A DNA stretch of 64,000 nucleotides. Origin: Odobenus rosmarus divergens. Taxonomy: Eukaryota > Chordata > Mammalia > Carnivora > Odobenidae. The translations under genes were made by a program, and so were the position numbers. The notes under the pieces are model-generated. The model ran no database searches. It had not been told where the DNA came from and saw nothing but the letters and a program-made list of their open reading frames with translations. The stretch lies in contig NW_004451010.1 of the NCBI RefSeq assembly GCF_000321225.1, positions 2,025,129-2,089,128 of the forward strand, written 5' to 3'. How positions within the stretch are numbered: the first letter of the stretch is position 1; each line of letters begins with the position of its first letter. Below are positions 36,290 to 49,230 of the stretch, in pieces.

Positions 36290-36600
36290 TAAGGGTCTTA
36301 TATCAAACTAAGGGTCTGGACTTACTTTGGAGGCTATAGAGAGCTAATGAAGAGGCTGTTTAAGCAGGCAAGAGACAGGATCAGAACCACTCAGACAATA
36401 ATATGGAGGATGGATTGGAAATGGAACAAAATTCAAGGCAAGACTAGGTAATTATTAGAAATAGAGTAATGTTGGCCAGAAGTGAAAGGCCCTAAAACTA
36501 GGCCAGAAGCAGTAGTAATAGAAAAGTGAAAATAAGTGGGAAACTATCAGAGTTAAAAGAATAGGACTTGGTGACTAATTGGATGAGAACGCTGAATGAG
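36290..36600 (+). mobile_element. L2 LINE relic
   Basis: Sense L2 3' sequence: 'ctggacttactttggaggctatagagagc', 'aagagacaggatcagaacc' and 'atggaggatggattggaaatgg'. Confidence 0.6.
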
Positions 36601-36639
36601 GAGGACTCTGATGGTTGTCAAATTTTGGGCATGGCGCAG

Positions 36640-36805
36640 CTGGGCAAGTATAGTTAGATGATTCAAGTCCTAGTTGCTACTTCCTAAATTTGTGACCTCC
36701 AACAAGTTATTTTATCTTGTTGAGCCTCTATTTCCTCATCTGTAAAATTAAGCTGATGGTAACACTCCCATCATAAAACTATTATGAGAAGTTATACTCT
36801 GTTAC
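36640..36805 (+). mobile_element. MIR SINE relic
   Basis: 'caagtcctagttgctacttcc', 'gagcctctatttcctcatctgtaaaatta' and 'aaaactattatgagaagtt' follow the MIR sense consensus. Confidence 0.85.
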
Positions 36806-37398
36806 TAATGCTAGCTTTCAGAGACCCTCCAAGGTACTTTAGAGACTTGTAGATGCATTAAGATAGACCAATCTGCCATCCAGACTGCCATTTTATTAAT
36901 ACTGTATTACCAGAATGGGTAGGCAACATGGAGAATAGAGAATGAATGTTTCTAGTCTTGCTTCAAAATGGATATTCTGAAAAATGCTTATATAAGAAAG
37001 TTAAAAACCCTTTCTTTTATCTCATCACTGTGTCTGTTCTGGTTTGGCTTACATATGTTTATCTTGGATGACTTTTATTCTCTCTTCTGTTGCTTACTAG
37101 CTGTCTTAGAGCTTGAGCCTTCACCCAGCTCCAGGTTCAGTAGATCAAATACTCAGAATTAGTATAGATCTCACACATCCACTGGGGAGGAATGGTGACA
37201 ATTTGGGGATTAAGTGGTTTAATAAAAAAGGAAATTGCATAGGAAGTAGGAGTAAAATTTTAAAATTCTGGATTAACTATGTCTTTAAACCTCAATACTT
37301 TAGTGGAGAATCACAGAATACTTAAATGCCCTTAATACCACCCTAATGCCTATTGCCCACCCCTCTGTAAGCAATAAGTGTAGCTATTACTTTTGTTG

Positions 37399-37429
<31 letters not shown>

Positions 37430-37598
37430 CAGATGCCCAACTGAAGCATTGTCAAAGACTATTAAGATTTCTTGAAGTACATAAAAAATCAAAGGGGAAA
37501 AGTCTAACTGGAAAAATATATTTGTATACATTTACTCTAGATACATGAAATGAGTGATATCTCTGATTAATATTTGTCTTTCAATATTCATTCTCCTC
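36806..37598. other. Intergenic sequence with a trinucleotide microsatellite
   Basis: Apart from the (GAT)n tract I see no gene or repeat. Confidence 0.5.
37399..37428. repeat. (GAT)n trinucleotide microsatellite, about 10 units
   Basis: A pure GAT run lies between TTGT and GGACAG. It is intergenic and probably polymorphic. Confidence 0.95.
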
Positions 37599-37599
37599 T

Positions 37600-37975
37600 T
37601 CTTTTTCTTAGTGATAGAACTTTTAGGCTCAGCCAAAAACTGTACATCCCAATCTACTTTGCAGCTAGTTTGGCCACATGACTATCTGACTAATGACATA
37701 TAAGTGGCAAGTGCAACCTCCATGTCACATTCTTGAAAGGAAGTTGCTGATCCCTCACTCCTTGTTCCTTTCCTCATGGGAATTGAATGAGTTTCAGTCT
37801 TGTGAACTAAAACAAAAAGACAGAACTCCAGAGGACCTGAATAACCTTGAGCAAAGCCACTTATAGCCCACCTACCACCAGACTGATACATGGGAGATCA
37901 CTAATTTCTATTTTGTTTTAGCCATTGTATTTTTTGTCTCTTCATTATTTATAGCAAGTAAGCCTAATACATGAA
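37600..37975 (+). mobile_element. Solitary LTR-like repeat (class III ERV type)
   Basis: The final 100 bases ('ctaatttctattttgttttagccattgtattt...agcctaatac') are the common 3' end of ERVL/MaLR-type LTRs. The 5' part has 'ggccacatgactatctgactaatgacata', consistent with such an LTR. The subfamily is not identified. Confidence 0.5.
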
Positions 37976-38794
37976 ATAAAATACCTGGTACAATGCCAAT
38001 CAACTGTAAAAAAAAACCTCCCATATCTTTAAAAGACATACAAATGATAAAAATATATCATTTAAAGATGGTGTCTAAAAATATGATTGTAATTAAGCCT
38101 TCATTCCTTTAGTACAGAAATCATCACACCTCTGTTACATGCATGCCTATTATTTGAATTTCACACATCAAATTTTTTTTGACTTTTGGAGGAATACATT
38201 GTGAGTGAAAGTAGGGGATTCTCAAGTATGTTTTTAAAGATGCACAGGCTTTATGAGTATTATTGCTCTCTTGGTCCTCAGAAATCATGTCATGGAGCAT
38301 TTATCTTGGTACCAGCACCAACAGGACTCTATTTATTTTGCCAGACGAGGCAGGGAGTCTGTTCCCATATTATGTATAATGGATATGTATGAAAGTCTTA
38401 AAGCTATGTAATATGATGCAACGATGATCACAATGCTAAAGAAGCAGAGAAAACAAATGCAAAACTAAAAAGAGAAAAAGCATTTTTATGTTCACAAAGA
38501 AGTCCAAGTTTCTTTGGTTGCCTTAACCTTAACTCCCACCCAAGCTCCTGGTCTTCTCTACACTGTGCTTTGACATTGAATGTATTGAATACACCTGAGG
38601 ATTCAGCCAGTATTATTCTGGTACCTTTTTAATCTCCCAGGTTCTCTACATGTACACATGGTACTAAATCCTCTGAAACTCCACTGATCAGATTGCTTCC
38701 CCCTACAATTACAAAACCCCTGAATTTTTATTTCCATAAATGGAAAGCTGCCAACTGAATTAAATGATAGGTGGACTTCAAAAGATCACTAAAC
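37976..38794. other. Intergenic sequence without recognised features
   Basis: I see no gene or named repeat. Confidence 0.5.
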
Positions 38795-38900
38795 TAGAAG
38801 CCAGGCTTCTGGTTCCAGCTCTGTTATACATAACTACGTGACTTTGGTTTAGTCACATAATTGTTCTGGGTCTGAATTTTTAAATGACAGAATTGATCAT
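38795..38900 (+). mobile_element. MIR SINE fragment
   Basis: 'ctggttccagctctgttatac' with 'gtgactttggtttagtcacataa' is a partial MIR in sense orientation. Confidence 0.7.
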
Positions 38901-39104
38901 TTTCTAATGGCCATATTCTGTATTCTATATATATGGGTGTTATAAGAGGGATTTTGTTCATAGGGGGTCAAATTCTTGTTTTAGCATATTCATCTCAAGA
39001 AGAATACATATAGAAAAGAATTTGTTGCAAAGGGTGTATGCATCATATGCTTTAATGTATTTTAAAGAGAAAACTCCAAAATTATTGAGACTTTAAAAGA
39101 TTCA

Positions 39105-39240
39105 AAATCTTTTATTGAATGACTACTAAGTGCTTGGCCTGGGAGATAGAGTGGGGAGTAAGGCAGACCTGTTTCTGTCCCTACAGAGCTCAGGGAAGGC
39201 AGATATCAAAAAAAGTAATAACATGCATGATGAGAAGTAG
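39105..39240 (+). mobile_element. L2 LINE 3'-end relic
   Basis: 'cttttattgaatgactactaagtgcttgg...cctgtttctgtccctacagagctc' is the typical L2 3' end. Confidence 0.75.
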
Positions 39241-39359
39241 AGTAGGCTTTGGCTACTTAGAATTAGGGGACTTAGGATAGTCTGTGTAGGAGACAGTACT
39301 GGCATAAAGAAAGAGAGGTAAATTTTGAGGATGACTTTTAGGGACTAAATTACCATTTC

Positions 39360-39575
39360 TTTTGTGCAGAAGTCAAGTTTAGGGGTTGTGTAGACGTAGG
39401 TTTGAATTCCAGCTCTGCTATACACTGTGTCAGCTTGGGTAACCTCTTTAAACCAGTTTTCTTAACTGTAAAATGGGGATGGTAATTGTACCTACCTCAT
39501 AAGATTCTTAGCATGATTGGAGGAAAAAGTGCTATGTCTAACACAATAATTTTACCAGCTATCATTATAATTGTT
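39360..39575 (+). mobile_element. MIR SINE
   Basis: 'ggtttgaattccagctctgctatacac', 'ttgggtaacctctttaaaccag' and 'aaaatggggatggtaattgtacctacctcata' make a clear sense copy. Confidence 0.9.
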
Positions 39576-39599
39576 GTTAATAAATAGTAGTGTGTCTTT

Positions 39600-40307
39600 G
39601 GAACTAGTCAAGCATTCATATCAGTCTTTCAGCTGTCTCCAGGAATCCTACAATTGGTAACATAGTCTGGAGTTGCACTAGAAATTTTCTTTTTTTAGAA
39701 ATTTTTAATTTGCAAATTAGCAAGCAATCTTGCCATAGTGTATCTGAAACAGGGCTTCATAAAACTTTCCTGGGCTCTTGCCCCCACCCTTGCCCCAAGG
39801 AGGGGTGGAGAGGGGAAGCAGGAAAGGAATGGGGAAGGAGCAAGGAGTAAGACCTCTCAGGGAGTTCCAGCATACGTCCCAGAGCCCAGTACAGTCGACC
39901 AATTGCTGTTCCAGTGAGAGGTGGACTTGACTTTCGTATGCAAGATATAAACCTTTGGTAGGTCATGACCTGTCTAATTTCAGATAGTAATCAAAAACAG
40001 AACAAACAAAAAAGAATACAAAAACAACCCCAGGGGGGACAAGAGAAGCCTTTTTTTTTTTTTAGCTCAATTGTGGCTATATAAGAGAAGGTTGTATTCT
40101 ATCCAAGTAACCAGCCCCATACTCTCCCAAAGGCTCTCATGCTTCTGCAGGCAGACTTTCCAGTTTGCCAGACAATGAAGTGTCTGCAGTTATATTTTCA
40201 GCCCTTCTACTTGACCCTTCTAGCTTCTTTGATAGCTCTGACTTCATTACTCCAAATCGGGTTCAGTTGCCTGAAACTTCTATCTTTCTATCAGTCTTGG
40301 TTCATAC
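39600..40307. other. Intergenic sequence without recognised features
   Basis: A purine-rich stretch lies at 39780-39860. I see no gene; minus-strand frames here are unrecognised and overlap. Confidence 0.45.
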
Positions 40308-40376
40308 AGCATAGTATTATACAATATAATATGATATAATATAATATTATACAATATGATATGATAATAATATACA
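40308..40376. repeat. AT-rich low-complexity tract (ATAATAT/ATGATAT type)
   Basis: Imperfect repetition of TATAATAT and TATGATA units over about 70 bp. Confidence 0.85.
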
Positions 40377-40644
40377 GAAGAATACAATTAGTTTGGGAAG
40401 AGCTGTGATCTACTCCAGAATTAGTATATTAACATTTAAAATGACAGGGAGGTTGACACCTCAGCACCTAATCCAGAATCTAAACTGATTAGAAATTGAC
40501 AATAGTTGTTATTTACATATACCAATCTCTTCATTGGAAAAAGAATTAGGTAAATGTAATCTACATTTTCTCAATGTTTTAAGGATTTCTTTGGTAGCAT
40601 CCTCTCCACAGAAGACTCCAATCCCTTGACAGAGAACTCTTTAA

Positions 40645-40762
40645 ATTAAAATAATAATAAATAAATAATATAAATATTATATATAAATATATATTATGAT
40701 ATATGTATAAATATTATATATAAATATATAAATATAAATAAATATAATAAATAAATTTATTA
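40645..40762. repeat. AT-rich low-complexity tract (AATAAATAT type)
   Basis: About 118 bp of near-pure A/T with imperfect AATAAAT and ATATAAATAT units. It is prone to slippage and hard to assemble. Confidence 0.9.
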
Positions 40763-42258
40763 TAAAAACCAACAATAAAGCAAAAACTAACGTGGTGATG
40801 AATTTTATTTTACATTCAGCCCAATATGAACAATAGCATCCTCTACTTGGGTACTTTCAGCCAATTTCTTTGTGAACTTCTAAATGATATTAACATTGCT
40901 ATCATCATTAACATTGCTATTTCTAATCTATTATTTTATAAAGCTTTTAGCCAAAACCACCCTGAAGACCAGTACAATTTAACGATTTTGATTCCTAGCA
41001 CTTCTTTGAACATAAGTCAGAGCATGCTTTCCACATCCTTTTTCCCATATTAAAGTATCACTAATTTTCCCATTAATGACTTCAATAAAAGGATGCCAAA
41101 AGAGCAATTCAGTAAGACTCAACTTGTATTAATTTGAGATATTACATAGAAGAGGTAAAAATAAAGTGGCTGCACAGAATTAGCAGAAAAGAAAACTGGA
41201 AAATACGGTAGAACTGGAGGAAAATTTGAATCATTTCAAAGATGAATTTAAAAAAATAAAGAAAAAAGGAAACATGACAAAAGCTACTATCAATTGAAAA
41301 CCTTTTATCTTGAGGTCTTCAATTATACTACACGATGAAGATGGAAAGCTTTATTCTCCAAGTTAACATTTCCTGCAGCAAATGAGAGAAGACAACCTAT
41401 TGTTTGTTTCTCAAAGTAAGAAGACTGCCAGACATTAAGTAAAACTAGAATTGGGAGGATTTTTGCCTTTTCTGAGCTAGTTTTTTGTGTTTTATTATTG
41501 TTATAGTAAAGCTCCTACTGTGAGGTGAAATGTAGAATGTTGCAGTCGGTTACCTGGGATTTATCTTAATCACACATGGTAAGATGCAAACAAAAATGTG
41601 TTATAGAGGAAGTTTATACCCACAGATCCCTGGAGGGAGAAGGCCCAGCACACCCTGCAAGGCCACATAGGGAATATCAGGGCCAGTCTAGAGGCAAAGG
41701 GAGAGGGGAAAATGTGGGCAAGAACCTTACTGTGGTTTCTGAGGGAAGGAACAGGGGAGGTAAGGTAAGCAGGTTTAGGATTTGCTAGTTTGAATAATTT
41801 CAGCAGTCTTTGGGAGATAGGGGCTAGTTGTGTGGTACCTGGCCCTGGGGTTATCAGTAAAAGTGGCCCTGAGTTTGAGAGTCCATTAGAGGAAGTTGTT
41901 GGGACTGTGGGCTCTAAATTGGTAGCTTCTATACGAAAGACATGCTAGCAGCTTACCAGGAATCTCTAGGAATTAGCTGTCCTTGGGAAGGGTAGTCCTT
42001 CCAGGTTCAGCAAGGCCCCAGATGGCAAAGCATCAAAATAAAGAAGCTAGGCCACATGATTATTGCACAGAAATATGTCATACTTCATAACTGAGTCTGA
42101 AAAGTATTCAGCCACAATTCATATTGAAAACAGAAAACTCTGAAAAACTTTAAAGTTTTCTCATCAATATATAAAAGCTATAGTTTAATTTTAACTGCAA
42201 ATTTACTTTTTTTACTACTATTTGGAATAGTTCATGTTTAAGTGTAAATTTTGCAAAA
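40763..42258. other. Intergenic sequence without recognised features
   Basis: 41600-41800 is GA-rich and may be an old LTR piece, but I cannot name it. I see no supported gene. Confidence 0.45.
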
Positions 42259-42449
42259 TTTGGGACACCTGGCTGGTTCAGTTGGTTAAGCATCTGCCTT
42301 TGGCTCAGGTCATGGTCCTGGAATCCTGGGATAGAGTCCCACATGGGCCTCCCTGCTCAGCTCCCTCTTCTCTCTCTCCTTCTGCCCTGCTCCCCACCTC
42401 GTACTCTCTCTCTCACTCAAATAAGTAAATAAAATCTTTAAAAAAAAAA
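42259..42449 (+). mobile_element. CAN-SINE with small internal deletion
   Basis: The head is GGGACACCTGGCTGGTTCAG. Part of the segment after 'cctccctgctcag' is missing compared with neighbouring copies. Perfect 14-bp duplications (TAAATTTTGCAAAA) lie at 42245-42258 and 42450-42463. Confidence 0.96.
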
Positions 42450-42564
42450 TAAATTTTGCAAAACTTTTTTTCCCTGCTATTCTTATTTGCTACATTGACA
42501 GATTTGTATAAATGGTATGACATTTGGCTAAATGTAAATTGTTTCAAAATTAACCACTCTGTAC

Positions 42565-42767
42565 CTTTTTTTTTTTAAGATTTTATTTATTTATTTGGCA
42601 GAGAGAGACACAGTGAGACAGGGAACACAAGCAGGGGGAGTGGGAGAGGGAGAAGCAGGCTTCCCGCTGAGCAGGGAGCCCGATGCGGGGTTTGATTCCA
42701 GGACCCTGGGATCATGACCTGAGCCCAAGGCAGATACTTAATGACTGAGCCACCCAGACGTCCCCCG
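42565..42767 (-). mobile_element. CAN-SINE, young
   Basis: Minus strand, complete, consensus-like (GAGCAGGGAGCCCGATGCGG). Duplications CTCTGTAC lie at 42557-42564 and 42768-42775. It lies about 115 bp from the preceding SINE in opposite orientation. Confidence 0.96.
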
Positions 42768-42779
42768 CTCTGTACTTTT

Positions 42780-43059
42780 TTTTTTTTTAAAAAATACTGT
42801 TTGAGTAACAAATGACATTTTTTTCATACTAAATTATTTAACTTTGGCAAAAAAAAAATTAAAAAGCTCAAAAACCTAGTACAGGTGAAAAAATATTATG
42901 ACTTTTTATTTAAATAAAGCATATTTCCAGATCTTTAAAGTGACCAATCAAATATGGCTCAGTGATAACTGTCAGTCTGTCAGGATTATATAACCCCTCA
43001 TACAATCAGGTGTATCTAGGGATAATGGATCAGTCTCCTTTGTTGGGTTCTCCTCTTCT
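42780..43059. other. Short unassigned intergenic sequence
   Basis: I see nothing assignable here. Confidence 0.5.
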
Positions 43060-43520
43060 TGACCTTTTAAGTTCGGAATGCTTTAGGGCTCAGTTTTGGG
43101 GTCCTTTTCTGTTCCTATGAATATCCATTCTCTTAATACTTATGGCTAGACTCATGACTTTAAAATCCCATCTATATGTTTTTAACTCCTAATTTTATTT
43201 CTCGAGCCCAGATATCTTTCCCAAATTCCAAACTCATACATCCAACTTTCTATTTGACTGCTTCACTTGAATGTCTGATAAATATCTCAAGCTTAACGTG
43301 TCTAAAATGGAACTCCTTATTGCCTCCCCCCAACCCCTGCTCTCCACCACCAACAAGCCTTCTTCTCCAATATGCTTCTACAGATCAGTTAATGTATGTC
43401 CATATTTCCAATTAGTCAGAATGAATAGGGCCTTCTTGACTCCTCTCTTTCTCTCATACCCCAGGTCCAATTCACAAGCAAATCTTTCTGGACAGTCCTG
43501 TCCAGTTTCACAGCTCATCT
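43060..43520 (+). mobile_element. L2 LINE, reverse-transcriptase C-terminal part
   Basis: Decayed frames read like the L2 reverse transcriptase after its active site. An example is MSDKYLKLNVSKMELLI near 43271-43321, comparable to the family pattern of 'lKLN..KTELL', followed by an 'LtpLFLSYPRS' stretch. It is broken by frameshifts. Confidence 0.75.
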
Positions 43521-43599
43521 TTTTCTGGTGCAAATTTGGGAACCTAAGTTTGTTTTAAATCTCACAGAGTTAAGTGTTGTTTTAGTCTGCATTCACAGC

Positions 43600-44990
43600 C
43601 TCTTTGGTAATATAATTTCTTCAGAAATTTAGGAGGCTCTTTATCTATTTCTCTGCTGAAATTCCTCATTGATTTTTGTGTTCTCTTTTACATTTGATCC
43701 CTTAATATAGTAATCATGATTATTTTAAAGATTCTGTCTGATAGTTGCAACTTCTGTGTCATCTCTGAATCTATTTCTGTTTATTGTTCTATCTCCTCTC
43801 AGCAGGTTGTTTTCTCTTACTTTTTAAAAGTCTTGTAATTTTTTTATTGACTGCTAGACATTATGTGTAGGACAGTAGAGACTAAAGTAAATAGTATTTA
43901 CTCCTGGATAGGGGAATACCTCTTGTTCTGTCAGACCTTTAGTGTGGGCTTGAGTCAATATAGTCAAAAGTTGAACCAGGTTTGGGTATTATTCTTTTTT
44001 TGTTGCCTTCAGTGTACCACAGGCTTCAAATTCTTCTAACAGTTGAGCTACTACTCCTTTATGCCTTGGATGGGAGATGGAGTCCTAAAGGGTTTCTCTC
44101 ATTGGTTCTGCTCCACTTTTAGTTTTTGATCTCTACTCACACACTTGCCCCTCCCCCAATAGTAGAATGCTGATGCAGGAGAGATTCTCTGTTGTCCTGT
44201 TCCAAACTCATTCTCTGGCAGGCCTTATACAGCTGGGCCTTGGAGGTTGAGCTTTCTCAGTATGTCTACACATCCTGCCCATGGCAACCAAACTCTGCCT
44301 TATGTCTGGGGTTGGTCCAGCGGCTGCAGAACTTTGGTAAGATTCAAGATCCAAGATGGGTTTTTTTGCCTCTCCTCCAGAAGCAGGTGAATTTTGCTTC
44401 TATTCCTTCCTTAGATGCATTGAGTTTTTGCCTATAACCTGTAGGCAAGAGGGTTTGCTGCCTCTCTTCCCAGTGATTTAAACTTTTTGCTTCATAGGAG
44501 AGAAGAAAACAGAAGCAAGTAAGACCTTGTGCTCATTTCTGAACAGTCACCCATTATTTCTTCATACCTGCATTAGTGATGGGGTTCTCTCAAATCTCCT
44601 TCCCTGCCACCAGTCTTTTTGTGAATACCCTGTAGAGGTCTCTAGGACAACTTGAGGATGAGTGCAATCTCCCCTTGTTTCTGGGATGTCCAGCTATCCC
44701 AGACTAATGCATCAGTCCATATGTGTCTTTAATTTTTTTTTAAATTTTAGCTATTCTTTTTCTTACCCATTTGCACGGTGGTAGCCAGTTTTTCCCCTAC
44801 TCTGCTATAGGTCAAAATGTCCATGCGTTCCAGCTCTCCTTGAAGGAGTTTGTGCCTCATTGGAACTCAGATTACTCAGTTGCCTTGTGATCTCAACTCT
44901 CTGAACCTCCAGGAAAGTTATGCTTTTATAGACTAACTACCGTTTTTCTTTTCAGTTTTTAGTTTTAGTGTGATAATCTTTACAACTTTG
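43600..44990 (-). mobile_element. Probable ancient L1-related fragment (antisense)
   Basis: 'attctgtctgatagttgcaacttctgtgtcat' and 'gactgctagacattatgtgtaggacagtagagac' belong to a repeat that I associate with old L1M ends. The identification is from memory and weak, and the right half may be unique sequence. Confidence 0.4.
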
Positions 44991-45955
44991 TACATCCTAA
45001 GTGGAAGCTGAATTATTGTGTTTTTCATTTTTAAGTTATAGAAATTAATTCTGGATAATTTAAGCAGAAAATCTTGGCATATTGACATATTGATACTGGG
45101 GAATCAATAAAATCCACAGGTAAGGTAAAGAACCAAGCACAGATTAGACAAGAACTAGGTAACCTACTGAGAGGGGATAGGACTCGGAGAACAAGGACTT
45201 CTTAATTATCTTGTCAAGTTACCTTTATTGGAAGGAATGAATTACAACTATCCTAGGTATTTGTATATGCAAGACAATGTTCTTATTGGAATTATGGGCA
45301 AATGACCACAAAATAAGAAATGTTTTGTGAATTAAGTTATTCATTTTTGTTATATATTCTGTTTTTGCTTGCTTTCATGTTCTTGGTTTTATTTTTGAAT
45401 ATTTAGATAATAATGAGCATGTGAAATGCTAATCTACTTTGTTTTGGCAGTGAGTTATAAGGGAAGAATAGGCATTAATATTAGGGAACCTATTATTACT
45501 CTCTGAAAAAGCAAAATGATCATGTGAATTATCATAGGATACTTTAAGGAGAAGAGAATAATAGCCTTTGGAAGATAAATGTTACCTCTAGTATCAAAAA
45601 TGCTTTTTAAATTTGTATCATTAGATGAATATCACTAATTATTTTCTATATCCTGAAGGTATTATGGGATCTATTAGTCTTGGCAGTGATTTAAGCCAAA
45701 AGGCAAGGTCAGAGGCATTACAGAAATATATTTGATAGAATTATTTCTTGGGAGTCAGATTTTCATTCCTTGTACTTCTAAGGAAATTACTCTTCTTGGA
45801 ATGTGAGAGTGAGCCAAAAGTTTTGCAAGTTTAATTTTGTATTATTTGCCTGGCAAATGGAATGGGTTTTCCTAAAGAATTGGCCTGGTAATAAAATGTC
45901 GTATGTCTGGGATACTTAGATCCACAAATAGGATGGAATATACCAGTTTCTCTTA
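44991..45955. other. Intergenic sequence without recognised features
   Basis: I see no gene or named repeat. Confidence 0.5.
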
Positions 45956-46210
45956 GTAAGGCAGTAGAGCAGAACAATAAAGACGAGAGTTTAGGAATCA
46001 AAAAGAGCTAGATTTAGAAAAACTTGGACTTAAGTCCCACTTCGGCAATCTCTAGCTTTGTAACACTGGGGACGTTACTTAATACACTTAAAATTTCAGT
46101 TTTTAAATCTATAAGACGGAAGTAATATTGTCTCTTCATGTGATTTAAGTGAGGATTATATGAAGTAAATGAAGTACTTAGTATAGTGTAGTTTACTTAT
46201 TGAAAAGTGA
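45956..46210 (+). mobile_element. MIR SINE
   Basis: A long sense copy: 'aaaaagagctagatttagaaaaacttggac', 'cacttcggcaatctctagctttg', 'gttacttaatacacttaaaatttcagttt' and 'gaagtacttagtatag'. Confidence 0.8.
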
Positions 46211-46455
46211 ATAAAAATACTATTATTATAAAAAAATAACTAATGTTATTAGCTCTCTTACCATAATAATCTACCAAGCTCATATCTTCTCTGGATGATT
46301 TAGGTTAAATTATTTACAATTTTTTCTGGAGATGAACTTGATGAACTGAAATCCTGTTATTAACAAATTGGTTTGTTATAATTATCAACCAGAAATGTTA
46401 CAGTCTCACCCTTAAAATAACCAGACATGCAGATTACAATTATAAGAAAAAAGCA

Positions 46456-46631
46456 GGGCGCCCGGGTGGCTCAGATGGTTAAGCGTCTGTCTTCGGCTCA
46501 GGTTGTGATCCCAGGGTCCTGGGATTGAGTCCCGCATCGGGCTCCCTGCTCCTTGGGAGCCTGCTTCTCCCTCTGCCTCTCTCTCTCTCTGTCTCTCATG
46601 AATAAATAAAATCTTTAAAAAAAAAAAAGAA
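46456..46631 (+). mobile_element. CAN-SINE, young
   Basis: The head is GGGCGCCCGGGTGGCTCAG and the CT section is shortened. Perfect 12-bp duplications (AAGAAAAAAGCA) lie at 46444-46455 and 46632-46643. Confidence 0.96.
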
Positions 46632-46643
46632 AAGAAAAAAGCA

Positions 46644-47639
46644 AAACCACATCCTTGATGGAATGAAGAAGTGGGGTTGCACTGGATAGGAAGAACCATG
46701 TTCCTTCCTCAAAAACATATCACTCTTGTATGGAAACCTTCCACAAGACTGAAGATCACTCTCTTTGCTTGCGGGCCAGATAAGTTTGTAGTCGTTCGAA
46801 TCCAATCATAAACATCATAGAGTCAAAGTCAGTAGGACAAATATTTGAGAGTTTTTATTTCTTATCTGCCTTGTTGGTGATTTATTTTGAATCATTCCTT
46901 CCTAAGTGGAAGAGGGGTAACATTATGGGTTATAAGCTAGATAAGCTAGACTTTAGTCTTTGGACCAGTCTTTGACTTCTTGTATGACTCTGGAAAATGG
47001 TCCTGTGACTCAGTTTTCTTCTCCATCAAACTTTGATTATAAAATTGTTTCCTTAAACTTCAGCAGTTATGGGTAAAATGGAGGCACTGTAACTACAACA
47101 ATTAGTATTCTTGCTTTCTTTTTCCATCTTTTCTAGGTTCTTTCTTCATCTCCTGAAGTACCTTTAGTTCCACTCAGTGTGTTCCTCGGTTATTTCAGGG
47201 AAAGAAATCAGTCTGGCCAGAGTTGCCTCAGAAATTAGGACATCCAATTATCATAGAGCATTTGCCATTTTTCTTCCCCTCTGCTTGAACTTATAAGAAA
47301 TCAGAGTCTGTTGCTGCCTTTGGCACTGTTCCTCTCTAGTTTGCTGGTATTGCTGATCCCTGTGAAAACTTACTGTCCTCAAAATGGGCCCAGCTGAAAT
47401 TAGGAAAACAAACAAGTAGCAATAACTCCCAAAGTAAACAAAAAGACTCCCACCCATCTTTGTCAGGGAGGTCCCAAATATTAATGTTTTGTGCCTTCGA
47501 TGCCCTACTGAGTTTCCAATAAAACAGGTTTTAGTTTTTCTTGAGCCCTCACCTTCCCAGAACGTGAACCTGAGACCTGGGCAAGATTAACAATGTGAAA
47601 GTAAGAAAGAAATGAAAAGAATTTTAAGTAAATACTAAA
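46644..47639. other. Intergenic sequence with a weak MIR fragment
   Basis: 46960-47060 ('ttgtatgactctggaaaatgg...tcagttttcttctccatc') is a partial MIR. The rest is unassigned. Confidence 0.5.
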
Positions 47640-48900
47640 GGTGACTCTGGAGCAGTACATTAAAAAAAAAACCTAGAAGAAAGGAATACTTTCTTAGGAA
47701 AATATACATTATCACAAATGACACAGAAAAAGTGAAAACTTAAGTAGACCAATTATAGAAGAGATGGAAAAAGTGATTAATGGTCTCCTATTGAAAAAGG
47801 CAGCAGGCAGATGGATTCACAGCTGAATTTTTAATCTGACCATTAAAGAATAGATAATTCCAATATTATTTAAACTATTGTGGGACTTAGAAAAAGATTG
47901 AAAGTTCTCCAGTTCATTTTATGAATCCAGACTATCTCAAATACCAAAGCCAAAGAAGGAATACAACAACAATAATGACAATGAAAGTGTGGGCCAGTTT
48001 CATCTCTGACTATAAAAACCACGTGTTTAAATAATATATTAGAGACTATAATAGAGGAACCAAAAGACTAATCTACTATAACAAAACGGCCTTCAGTAGA
48101 GGAGTGAAAAGACAGTTCAATTCCAGGAAGTCTATCTACATATTGATTACATTAAAAATTAAAGGGAAAAACCCGACCATTATCAGTATGTAGTGAAAAG
48201 ACATTAGATAAAGGTCAAGCAACCAATGCCAAGGGAAACTTGAAGCAAAACAGGAACAGAAAGAAATTATTATGTGATTAAAAAAAAAAGCCCAATAACA
48301 AATCTTAAATGGCAAAAATTAAATATTTCACTTAAAATCAGGAATGAGACAGGCATCACTATAATCACTTCTATTGGTGATTCTAGCAAATGTAAATAAA
48401 ATAACACATATAAATAACAGAAAAAGAGATAAAGTTCCAGATGCTGATGATATGCCTGTTTTGTTAGAAAACCCAAGATATTCTCATGAAAAAACAATAA
48501 GAGAACTTGCTGTGTTGGATTAATAAAAAATAACTTACAGAAATAACCCATCTCTCTCTATTCAAGCAAAATCTCATAGAAAAGGAAACGGGAAGAATAT
48601 TTCATTTGGAAGACAAATGCCAAAAAAATAATTTGGTAAGAAAAGTGCAGAACATATATGAAAAAATTATAAAAATATTCTTGGGAAATGCAAGATAAAA
48701 TAGAAACAAATGAAGAAGTCTATTATGTTGTATGGAATGACTTACTGTTATCAGCATGTTAATTCTCTGAAAGTTAATACATAAATTTAATGCTGTTCTA
48801 ATTAGTCTCCTTTTTCTCTTCTATAAAATATCATGTAATAATTGAAAAGAGCCTTAAGTTCCAAGTATCCATATACAATAGTAATCGTGAATGAGTATAA
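47640..48900 (+). mobile_element. Ancient L1 ORF2 fragment
   Basis: Sense ORF2 remnants: 'aaaaggcagcaggcagatggattcacagctgaatttt', the inter-domain part 'caattccaggaagtctatc', and the post-active-site part 'atgagacaggcatcactataatcac'. It is heavily decayed. Confidence 0.65.
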
Positions 48901-49094
48901 TCTTTAACTTGAGGATTTCTGAAGACTTTTCAGAATGATCAAAAGAATACTGAAAAAGGCAGTAACAATTTAATAAATATATCTCTATATAATAAATGTG
49001 AATACTAGTCTCCCATTTCCTTTTCAACAAGTGATGGGGTTAAAGGGTTAAGTCTAGGAGACTGGATGTTTGTGAGCCCCACACTGCGCTCACC

Positions 49095-49230
49095 CTGAGT
49101 GGTGTGGTCAAACTGGTCAAATGGTTGTGCATCAGAATCACTTATAGTGCTTGGTAAGAATATAGAATCCAAGGTCTCACCCAAGAGTTCCCTAGAATCA
49201 GAACCTGTAGCAAGAATTTAGAAATCACTG
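49095..49230 (+). mobile_element. MER5A-like hAT-Charlie fragment
   Basis: 'gttgtgcatcagaatcacttatagtgcttggtaa' and 'agaatttagaaatcactgg' match the MER5A arrangement. Confidence 0.65.
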
